The position numbers and the translations under genes are program-made. From Paraburkholderia rhizosphaerae (GTDB lineage: Bacteria; Pseudomonadota; Gammaproteobacteria; Burkholderiales; Burkholderiaceae): 64,000 bases of DNA. The stretch is from positions 174,025-238,024 of the forward strand of contig NZ_SORE01000012.1 in NCBI RefSeq assembly GCF_004366595.1. The letters are read 5' to 3'. Numbering within the stretch: position 1 is the stretch's first letter; each line of letters starts with the position of its first letter. The notes below the pieces were generated by a model, which was given only the letters and a program-made list of their open reading frames with translations, had not been told where the DNA came from and did no database searches. This document shows, piece by piece, positions 37,506-44,323 of this stretch.

Positions 37506-37520
37506 TGGCATATGTTTCGC
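37506..37520 (+). promoter_or_regulatory. Sigma-54 (RpoN) promoter of the amyloid-like cluster
   Basis: TGGCATATGTTTCGC has the invariant GG and GC exactly ten bases apart and matches TGGCA at -24; the -12 part is TCGC rather than TTGC. Transcription would start near 37532, just before the SD (AAGGAG, 37536-37541) and ATG 37549. Adjacent sigma-54 activator genes support it. Confidence 0.6.
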
Positions 37521-37548
37521 TAAACGTGCCGCAAGAAGGAGACACATC

Positions 37549-38058
37549 ATGCGACTCGTTTCCCGCGGCGCTTCATCCCATCGCCTCGCCATCGGCATGG
37601 TCCGCTGGCGCATCCGGGCTTCGGCGCGCTCGCTTGCCAGACTCGCTGCGCTGGGCGCGGCGCTCGCGCTGATCACGCTGTCCACCAGTTCATTCGCTCA
37701 GGTTTCCGCTTCGTCGCACTCCACCGACGCCGGTTACGCCGCCCTCGCGGACACCACGCCCGCAGCGGCGGCGTCGCCGGAAACGGCGGCCGCGGATCGC
37801 GAAGACGAAACGTCCGCAGAGGTATTGAACACGCCAGCCGATGTCGTTTCGATGAACGACGTCGCTTTGGATGACCAGGTGCTGGCGCGGCAACGCGGAG
37901 GCGCGAGCGGCCTCACGATGGTCGCGGCCACGCCGCAACTGACGCGCGGTTCGTCGGTGACGCTGTGGGACGAGATCGCACCGCCCGCGCCGCTGCCGGT
38001 TCCGGTCGACGCCGCGCGCGCCGCGCAAAGCAATGTCGCGAGCTACATGAGGAAGTAA
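37549..38058 (+). CDS. Secreted protein with double-glycine-like motif, first gene of the cluster
   Basis: A 169-residue exported protein behind a strong SD (AAGAAGGAG). The signal peptide spans residues 1-50 (core LAALGAALALITLSTSSFA). An acidic Ala-rich region is followed by the motif MNDVALDDQVLARQRGG ending at Gly118, which looks like the ELxxVxGG leaders cut by C39 peptidases; a C39 peptidase is encoded in the same cluster. The C-terminal 50 residues (GLTMVAATPQLTRGSS...) would be the released part. I know no named family. It is preceded directly by the sigma-54 promoter. Confidence 0.8.
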   Translation: MRLVSRGASSHRLAIGMVRWRIRASARSLARLAALGAALALITLSTSSFAQVSASSHSTDAGYAALADTTPAAAASPETAAADREDETSAEVLNTPADVVSMNDVALDDQVLARQRGGASGLTMVAATPQLTRGSSVTLWDEIAPPAPLPVPVDAARAAQSNVASYMRK

Positions 38059-38083
38059 GCGACGCCGTTACGCACTACCCCGT

Positions 38084-38106
38084 GCGGCCGATCCGGGACC
38101 GGCCGC
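38084..38106 (+). other. Intercistronic hairpin
   Basis: A 7-bp GC stem GCGGCCG/CGGCCGC (38084-38090 with 38100-38106) in the 143-base gap between the first two secreted-protein genes. There is no T-run, so processing or attenuation is more likely than termination. Confidence 0.4.
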
Positions 38107-38201
38107 GCAACAGATGCAGGCAAAGAAACAGGAAAGGCGCAGGAAACGAGCACGAGAGAGACCGCTTTACCACTGTTGAACAACACGCTGTCGGGGAACA
38201 C

Positions 38202-38714
38202 ATGAACGCGTCGCTCAAAGCATCGTTGCAGACGTCACGCAGCCGGGCCAGGCTCGTGCTGAATTCGTTGATCGCCGCGCATGCCGCCTTTATCGGCTGC
38301 GCGGCACACGCTCAGCAGGTCACGAATCCGGGCGACATCGTGCTCGAACGCAAGGTCGAGCCGCGCAACGCATTCGACTCGGTACCGCGAAATCAGGAAC
38401 CCGTACTATCGCGCGCGACGACATTTCCGGCGAACAGCTTTAATCCGGCGATGGCGCAGCTTGCATCCGATTCCGACCTGACCAACGCACGTGGATCGAC
38501 CGGTGTGGCTTCGCCCGGCGCGCTCGCCGGCACGGGCATGCAAGCCGTCACACGCATTCTTTCCGGCAATACGACCGGCAACAACGTCGCGCTCGGCTCG
38601 GGCGGCATCGGCCAGCCGGCTCCGGGCATTGGCGGCACGATCTCGTCGACGGTGACGGGCTCGCTCGCGCCGCTGTCGAATGCGCTCAGCGGCGCGCTGG
38701 GAGGTCTGAAATGA
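38202..38714 (+). CDS. Secreted protein of the amyloid-like cluster (FapA position)
   Basis: A 170-residue exported protein (signal ending AAHAQ near residue 38). The mature part starts VTNPGDIVLERKVEPRNAF and continues with TTFPANSFNPAMAQLASDSD, then a Gly/Ser/Thr-rich C-terminal half. I do not recognise a named family. It occupies the position of fapA relative to the following subunit genes, but sequence similarity to FapA cannot be claimed from inspection. Its TGA overlaps the next ATG (ATGA), so it is translated together with the first repeat protein. Confidence 0.8.
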   Translation: MNASLKASLQTSRSRARLVLNSLIAAHAAFIGCAAHAQQVTNPGDIVLERKVEPRNAFDSVPRNQEPVLSRATTFPANSFNPAMAQLASDSDLTNARGSTGVASPGALAGTGMQAVTRILSGNTTGNNVALGSGGIGQPAPGIGGTISSTVTGSLAPLSNALSGALGGLK

Positions 38715-39364
38715 ACCCGCGCCAGTTATTCATGCAACTGAAGTCCCAGTTAAAAGCACCGCTGATCTGCGTCGCCTATGCGGGGCTCACGGCCGCGCTG
38801 ACGTGTGCGACGCATGACGCAAACGCGCAAACGCTTGCGCGCATCACCGGCAACGCAAGCATCGCGACCGGCGCGGCAGTCGGCGCGACCGGCGCAATCA
38901 CCGTGAACGAGGCCGCGGGCCTGAACAACGCGCAGGCGAACCAGCTGACGATGTCGACCGGCGGTTCAGTCGCGAACGACAACGCAAGTGTGCAAAGCGC
39001 GAGCGCTTCCGCGAAGGTCACGAGCGCGCGCGCATCCATTGACGGCAATGCCTTTTCGAATACATCCGGCGCCGTACTGGTGAACCAGTCTGCGGGCGCG
39101 GGAAATCTCCAGCGCAACAGTGTGCAGCTCGGCACTGCCGCGATCGGAGCCGAGACGGTTTCGGACAGCGTGCTGTCCGCAGCGGTCCCGAAGAACGGTG
39201 GTCTGGCGCGACCGAACGGGGTTCACGACGCGAGGGAGGCAACTCTCTCCAACGAGGCCTTCAAGAACGTCAATGGCATCGTGCAGATCAACCAGACTGC
39301 CGGAGCCGGTAATGCCACGGCGAACAGTTTTGTGCTCCGTCCCCCGGCGGGCACTCTTTTCTAA
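38711..39364 (+). CDS. Fap-like amyloid repeat protein, minor subunit (FapB-like)
   Basis: A 217-residue secreted protein (signal to about residue 39). It has three imperfect repeats at about 61-81 (AITVNEAAGLNNAQANQL), 120-140 (AVLVNQSAGAGNLQRNSV) and 189-209 (IVQINQTAGAGNATANSF), separated by Ser/Ala/Asn-rich linkers. The pattern VN-x-(A/S/T)-AG-x-x-N-x-x-x-N is like the repeats of Pseudomonas FapB and FapC. The C-terminal CxxC of Fap subunits is absent. It lies directly before the larger repeat protein, as fapB lies before fapC, and may nucleate the fibre. Confidence 0.8.
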   Translation: MNPRQLFMQLKSQLKAPLICVAYAGLTAALTCATHDANAQTLARITGNASIATGAAVGATGAITVNEAAGLNNAQANQLTMSTGGSVANDNASVQSASASAKVTSARASIDGNAFSNTSGAVLVNQSAGAGNLQRNSVQLGTAAIGAETVSDSVLSAAVPKNGGLARPNGVHDAREATLSNEAFKNVNGIVQINQTAGAGNATANSFVLRPPAGTLF

Positions 39365-39390
39365 CTGACCACAAGTATCGGAGCGACATC

Positions 39391-40974
39391 ATGAAATTAG
39401 AGCGCACTTTGATTGCGGCAGCCGTTCTCGCCGCGGCATCGAGCAGCGTGTTCGCAGGCGGAATGAAGAACCCGTACATCTTCAATGCGACGATGGTCGG
39501 CGAGCAGGTCGGCATCGAGGGCTTCGTGGGCCTGTTCGGCTGCGTGTCCGTATCGAGCACCGCTGGCGCAGTCGTCAACAACACGCAGAGCGCGAACGTC
39601 TTCGCATCGCTCGACGCACCGGCGCAGAGCTATATGCGCGGTGCGGTGACCACGCGAGTGAACGACACGAAATCCAGCGTAACCGGCACCGGCACCAACA
39701 ACGTATGGAGCAACAGCTCGTTCTCGACTAGCGAGCAGCATGCAGCGTCGAACACGTCATCGAGCTCGCATATGTCGAACTCGACCACGACGGTTTCGTC
39801 GTCGCGCAACTATTCGTACGGCAACCAGTCGACGGCCAGCGCATCGAGCGAACATCATCAGTCGAGCGACAGCGGCCATGCGAGCAACAGCTCGTCGTCC
39901 TTTGACGGCGCGATTTCGGCCAGTGCCAACGTGAAGCAATCGAACTCGAAGTCGGGCGACTTCTCCGGCAAGTTCTCGCAAGGCAAGTCCGGTTCGTCGA
40001 GCTACAGCTCGCAGGGCGCTAACTGGGGCGGCGGCTGGAAGGCCTATGAGTCGAGCGGCTCCGAACAGTCGTCGGGCAACGCGAGCGGCTCGTTCAACAA
40101 GAACGGCATGTCGAGCGCGTCGGCTTCGGTTGACGCGAAAGCGTCGGGCCATCTGAACACGAGCCACAGCGACACGCAAAGCGAGCACAAGAACAGCTCG
40201 CAGAGCTGGTCCGCGCAAGCCGCGAACAGCGGCTCGGGCAACAAGTCGGCCAGCGCGACGAACACGATCGCGCATAACGACTCGAGCTCGAGCTCGTCGT
40301 CCCACTCCGGTTCGTCGTCGTTCTCGACGTCGTCGTCGGCATCGAAGAACTGGGGTTATAACGTGAACGATACGCTGAACACGGTCGACGAAAAGACCAC
40401 CGGCTCGGTCACGCAGTACGTGAACACGCAGGCGCCGGGCACGCTGAACGCCGGCACCGGCAGTAACGCGGCATCGGGCGTATCGGGCAACCTCGGCATC
40501 AACGTCGCGGAAGGTATCGACAACGCGCAAAGCAACGATGTCGCGCTCGCGTCGGTCGACGTCGGCAATGTGTTCGGCAACGCACAGATCTTCAACTCTC
40601 AGGGTTCGTCAGGCCACGCGAAGATCAACAACTTCAATCTGAACGCATCGGTCGGCGACGGTTCGTTGTCGCACGTGACCGGCAACGTCGGCGTGAACGT
40701 CGCATCGGGTATCGGCAACGTGCAGAACAACAGCCTTGCCGGCGCGGTGACGACGACCAACGCAGGCAGCGCGCAGACGACCGCGATGGTGGCCACGGAC
40801 GAAAACTCGCAAACCGCGAACATGTCGGTGCGCGGGCAGTTCCAGGGCAGCGCGATGCTCGGCGCCAATACGCTCGCGGGCGCGTCCGGCAACATCGGCG
40901 TGAATATCGCGGGCGGCGCCGGCAACGTGCAGCACAACGGGCTGGCGATCGCCGCGCTCAACAGCGGTCACTAG
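39391..40974 (+). CDS. Ser-rich Fap-like amyloid repeat protein, major subunit candidate (FapC-like)
   Basis: A 527-residue secreted protein (signal MKLERTLIAAAVLAAASSSVFA). A conserved-looking N-terminal part (about 23-75) is followed by a very Ser/Asn/Gly-rich linker (about 85-335) and three C-terminal repeats about 67 residues apart (near 364, 429 and 498): SGNLGINVAEGIDNAQSND, TGNVGVNVASGIGNVQNNS and SGNIGVNIAGGAGNVQHNG. These match the (V/I)N-(V/I)A-x-G-x-x-N-x-Q-x-N pattern of FapC repeats. There is one Cys (near residue 51) and no C-terminal CxxC. Probably the main fibre protein at the cell surface. Confidence 0.82.
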   Translation: MKLERTLIAAAVLAAASSSVFAGGMKNPYIFNATMVGEQVGIEGFVGLFGCVSVSSTAGAVVNNTQSANVFASLDAPAQSYMRGAVTTRVNDTKSSVTGTGTNNVWSNSSFSTSEQHAASNTSSSSHMSNSTTTVSSSRNYSYGNQSTASASSEHHQSSDSGHASNSSSSFDGAISASANVKQSNSKSGDFSGKFSQGKSGSSSYSSQGANWGGGWKAYESSGSEQSSGNASGSFNKNGMSSASASVDAKASGHLNTSHSDTQSEHKNSSQSWSAQAANSGSGNKSASATNTIAHNDSSSSSSSHSGSSSFSTSSSASKNWGYNVNDTLNTVDEKTTGSVTQYVNTQAPGTLNAGTGSNAASGVSGNLGINVAEGIDNAQSNDVALASVDVGNVFGNAQIFNSQGSSGHAKINNFNLNASVGDGSLSHVTGNVGVNVASGIGNVQNNSLAGAVTTTNAGSAQTTAMVATDENSQTANMSVRGQFQGSAMLGANTLAGASGNIGVNIAGGAGNVQHNGLAIAALNSGH

Positions 40975-41039
40975 CGTCTGGCGTTGCATAAGCAGCACGG
41001 TCAAGAAGGTTGAAATGATGATGTAAGCCAACACGGCTC

Positions 41040-41068
41040 GCGCCGGCTGCCACAGAAGCAGCCGGCGC
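41040..41068 (+). other. Strong intercistronic hairpin before the C39 peptidase gene
   Basis: An 11-bp perfect stem (41040-41050 with 41058-41068, loop CACAGAA) without a T-run, 20 bases before the peptidase ATG. It could protect the upstream subunit mRNA from decay or lower expression of the downstream export genes. Confidence 0.55.
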
Positions 41069-41088
41069 ATTTCTGGCAGGAGACCAGC

Positions 41089-41799
41089 ATGTCCGGGTTT
41101 GTTCGCTTCCCGGCGTTACCGCTCGCCTTTGCGATCTGTTGTTGCACGTTGTGTGCGACAGCCCACGCACAAGCGAGCATCGATACGTCTACCCTCGCAG
41201 GTATTCCGCTGACCAAAACGGTTCGCTCGATGAGGGACATCCGCTACAGCCATGTCGTCAACCAGCAGTTCGATTACAGCTGCGGTGCGGCTGCGCTCGC
41301 GACGCTCCTCAAGTACGGCTACGGCATCGACATCCCCGAGACGGAACTGATCCGCCGGATGATGGTTTTCTCCACGCCCGACGTCGTGATCAAGAACGGC
41401 TTCTCGATGCTCGACATGAAGAAGTTCGTCGAGACAATCGGGCTGCGCGGTAGAGGTTTCCGGGTCAATACGGACGCGTTGTATCACCTGCAGATCCCCG
41501 TGATGGTGTTGATGAACATCGACGGCTATGAGCATTTCGTGATCGTCAAGCATGCCGAAAACAGCCGCATTTTTATCGCGGACCCCGCGCTCGGCAACCG
41601 GATCCTGCTCGAAGAGGATTTCGCGAAAACGTGGAACGGGCTCGTGTTTGCCGTCGTCGGCAAACCCTTCAGGGAGGATTCACCGCTGTTGCAGGACAAC
41701 GAGTCGCTGGCGTTGAAGCTGCGCGCAAGCGCGCTCGCGACCGGCACCGCCGCGACGCCCTTTGTCGAATACGGCCTGTCCAAGGCAGACCTGTTCTGA
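41089..41799 (+). CDS. Periplasmic C39-family cysteine peptidase (FapD-like)
   Basis: A 236-residue stand-alone C39 (bacteriocin-processing type) peptidase with its own signal peptide (cleavage near ATAHA|QAS, residue 28). Catalytic residues are visible: oxyanion Gln in NQQFDYSCGAAALATLL, nucleophile Cys65, His149 (GYEHFVIVKH) and Asp165 (IFIADPALGNR). The C39 domain covers about residues 50-195. In Pseudomonas Fap systems FapD is such a peptidase and is needed for fibre export. It lies between the subunit genes and the barrel gene, as in fap operons. Confidence 0.88.
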   Translation: MSGFVRFPALPLAFAICCCTLCATAHAQASIDTSTLAGIPLTKTVRSMRDIRYSHVVNQQFDYSCGAAALATLLKYGYGIDIPETELIRRMMVFSTPDVVIKNGFSMLDMKKFVETIGLRGRGFRVNTDALYHLQIPVMVLMNIDGYEHFVIVKHAENSRIFIADPALGNRILLEEDFAKTWNGLVFAVVGKPFREDSPLLQDNESLALKLRASALATGTAATPFVEYGLSKADLF

Positions 41800-41806
41800 G
41801 CTCACC

Positions 41807-42649
41807 ATGAAGCGCGAACACTCACCCCTCAACCGCGCCTTGCTAGCCGCCGTGCTCGCCACAGCGGGCGGACTCGCAGGCGGACTGTCAAGCGGAACGT
41901 ATGCGCAAGGCAGCGGCGCGATGCCGTTGCCGTCGTTCCTGTCCGCACACGACAGCACAGCAGAAGCGATCCGGTGGCAAGCAGTCGGCGACGATGTCCT
42001 CGCCGGTCAGACCGGCAAGTTCGCAAACGGCCAGATGATCTCCGGCTTTGTTCTGAACCTGCTGTCGCAATGGCATCTGCCGAACGGCGCAAGCGCGATC
42101 GCGCAAGGCTCGCTCGCGGTCACGCAGAACGCGGCGAACCAGATGAGCGCAACCGTCAATTCAAGCGCGCATGTCGTCGACGGCCACGGCCGCCAGACCG
42201 GCGCGGATCCGTCGGCGAAGGTCAATGGCGGCCAGCAGATTGCGGTGAACGGCGTGTCGCAGGTCACGCAGGTGGCCGGCAATAGCAATGTCGGCATGAA
42301 CGCAGCGCAAATCGATTTCGCCGCGAATGGGCTACCGCCGGTCACCGGCAACGGCGCGACGAGCGCGAGCGCGTCGAATGCGAACGGCAGCATCCGGGCC
42401 GCGGTGTCGTTCGGCAACGGCGGCGTGAGCGTCACACTGCAGACGCCCGCGGGCCTCGCAACACAAACCATTGCACCCGGCAACGGCCAGGCCGGTTCGA
42501 TCGCGCAGCTGTTGCAGATCGCGGGCAACAACCAGCAGGTCGCGAACCAGTTGCAGTTGCAGTTGCAGAGCGCGCAGATGTCGTCGGCCGCAATGCGTCA
42601 GGCGGGCGTGATGCAGGCGCTGCAAAACGCGGTCAACGGCAGGAAGTGA
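41807..42649 (+). CDS. Secreted protein of the amyloid-like cluster (FapE position)
   Basis: A 280-residue exported protein starting at ATG 41807, 7 bases after the peptidase gene. The signal ends near TYAQG (residue 34). At 59-71 it has AVGDDVLAGQTGK, sharing the DD-x-VLA-x-Q-x-G motif with the first gene of the cluster. It then carries Gln/Asn-rich repeats including QVTQVAGNSNVGMNAAQI, which resembles the amyloid repeats, and a Gln-rich C-terminal helix. It may be a fibre component or a secretion substrate. Position equals fapE; homology to FapE is not proven. Confidence 0.78.
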   Translation: MKREHSPLNRALLAAVLATAGGLAGGLSSGTYAQGSGAMPLPSFLSAHDSTAEAIRWQAVGDDVLAGQTGKFANGQMISGFVLNLLSQWHLPNGASAIAQGSLAVTQNAANQMSATVNSSAHVVDGHGRQTGADPSAKVNGGQQIAVNGVSQVTQVAGNSNVGMNAAQIDFAANGLPPVTGNGATSASASNANGSIRAAVSFGNGGVSVTLQTPAGLATQTIAPGNGQAGSIAQLLQIAGNNQQVANQLQLQLQSAQMSSAAMRQAGVMQALQNAVNGRK

Positions 42650-42853
42650 GCGTAGGAAACAACCGGGACCTTTCGCGCGCGGGTGACGGGACATAGGGAG
42701 CAGCACACACGGAATGAGGCAAAGCGCAGGAGACGACGCGGGCCGCCACCCGCACTGCATCACATAAAAGCAGGAACGAAGCGCAAAGGAGACGACGCTG
42801 CGCGAACGCAAAACAATCGCGACGCGCAGCCAGATGACCGGGGGAATAACAAG

Positions 42854-44299
42854 ATGATCGCCGATACGAAGACCAGGAGGCCGCGGTTCGCACTCGCGGC
42901 CATACCGGCAGCGGCATTGATGTTTGCATGGGCACAGGGGGCCGCCGCACAGGCCCTGACGAACCAGTCGATGGAGGACCGGCTCAATGCGCTGATGCGC
43001 GTCGTCGACGAGCAGCAGCGGCAAATTCAATCACTCGAGCGTCAAGTGACGAATCTGGAAATGGCGCAGCGCGGCCGCGGCACGCCTGGTCACGGCGAGC
43101 CCGGCACCACTGCGGTAGCTGAACAACCCGGCGCCGACGGTCTACCGATGCCGTTGCCGCCGCTTGCGCAGGTCACGCCCGGGCCGTCGTCGCCGACCGG
43201 GCCGAGCGGCGCCACGGCAACCGGCGTGCCGGTCAATCCGCCGGCGCCCGAAGGGTCGACCGCGACCGGCTCGACCGCGCCGGGCGCGCCGGTCGCGCCC
43301 GACGGTGCGATCGGCCAGACGCAGAAGGCCGCCGAACCGGTGCGCACGCAATCGGAAGAAGCCGTCGTGCAGCGCGAGCATGCGCCGCTGTTCGATCACA
43401 AGCTGACACTCGACTGGGGTATCAGCGACACGTATTACGACCGCCGCCAGCTGCAACTGTCAGGCTTCCTCGCGCTCGATGCGATCTTCCTCGGCAATAT
43501 CAACCTGGGCGAAACGAAGTCGCATCAGGTGATGTCGGACCTCGACGTGCGCTACGGCCTCACCGATCGCATCAGCGTCGACGTCGATGTGCCCTATGTG
43601 TACCGGCACAGCACGTTTATCGTCGGCGGCGCGGGCGGTGCGGCGAGCACGCTGTCCGATGCGTCGGTGAATTCACACGCGATCGGCGACGTCAATTTCG
43701 GCATCTACTACCAGTTCCTGAAGGAAACCAACAGCATCCCCGACGTGGTCGGCAGTCTGCGCGTGAAAGCGCCGACCGGCACATCGCCGTTCGGTATCAA
43801 GGTCGTGCAACTGACGCCGGACAACACGAACCTCGTCGCGCCGTCGGAACTGCCGACCGGCACCGGCTTCTGGAATATAACGGCCGGAATGTCGGTACTG
43901 AAAACGTATGACCCGATCGTGCTGTTCGGCAGCTTGTCGTACACGTATAACGTGGCGCGCTCGTTCGCGGACATCTCATCGGTACAAGGCCAGGTTGAAC
44001 CGGCGACCGTGAAGCTCGGCGACATCGTGCAGATCGGCGGCGGTGTCGCCATTGCGTTTTCGGACAAGGACTCGGCGAGCATCTCGTACACGCTCGCGCT
44101 CGAGCCGTCGTCGAAAACGAAGGCACCGGGTGGCAGCTACCAGGATGTGCCGGGTAGCCAGACCACCGCCGCAGTCCTGAATTTCGGTTTGAACCATGTG
44201 GTCAACAAGCACCTGACGATCAACGGCGCGGTATCGATCGGCATGACGCCCGATGCGCCGAACTTCGTGGTCGGGCTGCGCTTTCCCTACACCTTTTGA
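42854..44299 (+). CDS. Outer-membrane beta-barrel with N-terminal coiled coil (FapF-like exporter)
   Basis: A 481-residue outer-membrane protein from ATG 42854 (SD GGGGA). The order is signal peptide (to about 34, AAAQA), a coiled coil (about 38-71, SMEDRLNALMRVVDEQQRQI and onward), a long Pro/Gly/Ala linker (about 75-175), then a barrel (about 190-481) of alternating strands that ends with Phe. Pseudomonas FapF has the same plan: a trimeric helical plug followed by a 12-strand barrel that exports Fap subunits. It is the last gene before the second activator. Confidence 0.82.
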   Translation: MIADTKTRRPRFALAAIPAAALMFAWAQGAAAQALTNQSMEDRLNALMRVVDEQQRQIQSLERQVTNLEMAQRGRGTPGHGEPGTTAVAEQPGADGLPMPLPPLAQVTPGPSSPTGPSGATATGVPVNPPAPEGSTATGSTAPGAPVAPDGAIGQTQKAAEPVRTQSEEAVVQREHAPLFDHKLTLDWGISDTYYDRRQLQLSGFLALDAIFLGNINLGETKSHQVMSDLDVRYGLTDRISVDVDVPYVYRHSTFIVGGAGGAASTLSDASVNSHAIGDVNFGIYYQFLKETNSIPDVVGSLRVKAPTGTSPFGIKVVQLTPDNTNLVAPSELPTGTGFWNITAGMSVLKTYDPIVLFGSLSYTYNVARSFADISSVQGQVEPATVKLGDIVQIGGGVAIAFSDKDSASISYTLALEPSSKTKAPGGSYQDVPGSQTTAAVLNFGLNHVVNKHLTINGAVSIGMTPDAPNFVVGLRFPYTF

Positions 44300-44323
44300 T
44301 GTGCCATCGAGACGAGGCTGATC

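Larger units (their letters stand above)
36990..37548. promoter_or_regulatory. Divergent regulatory region of the amyloid-like cluster
   Basis: 559 bases without a gene between the divergent activator and the first secreted protein. The middle part (about 37080-37400) is clearly more AT-rich than the rest of the window. It contains a palindrome at 37424-37438 and a sigma-54 promoter at 37506-37520, listed separately. Confidence 0.7.

Noticed and set aside
39391..40974. The Ser-rich repeat protein read as a trimeric autotransporter adhesin
   Set aside because: There is no YadA-like C-terminal anchor or head repeats. The repeats and neighbours fit a Fap-type subunit better.
38711..40974. The repeats read as curli (CsgA/CsgB) subunits
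   Set aside because: Curli repeats have the SxxxxGxxNxAxxxQ pattern and are accompanied by csgEFG. Here a C39 peptidase and a coiled-coil barrel are linked instead.
40985..41001. GG-N10-GC match (TGGCGTTGCATAAGC) before the C39 peptidase gene
   Set aside because: The -12 part is poor, and such matches occur by chance in GC-rich DNA. There is no supporting upstream palindrome.
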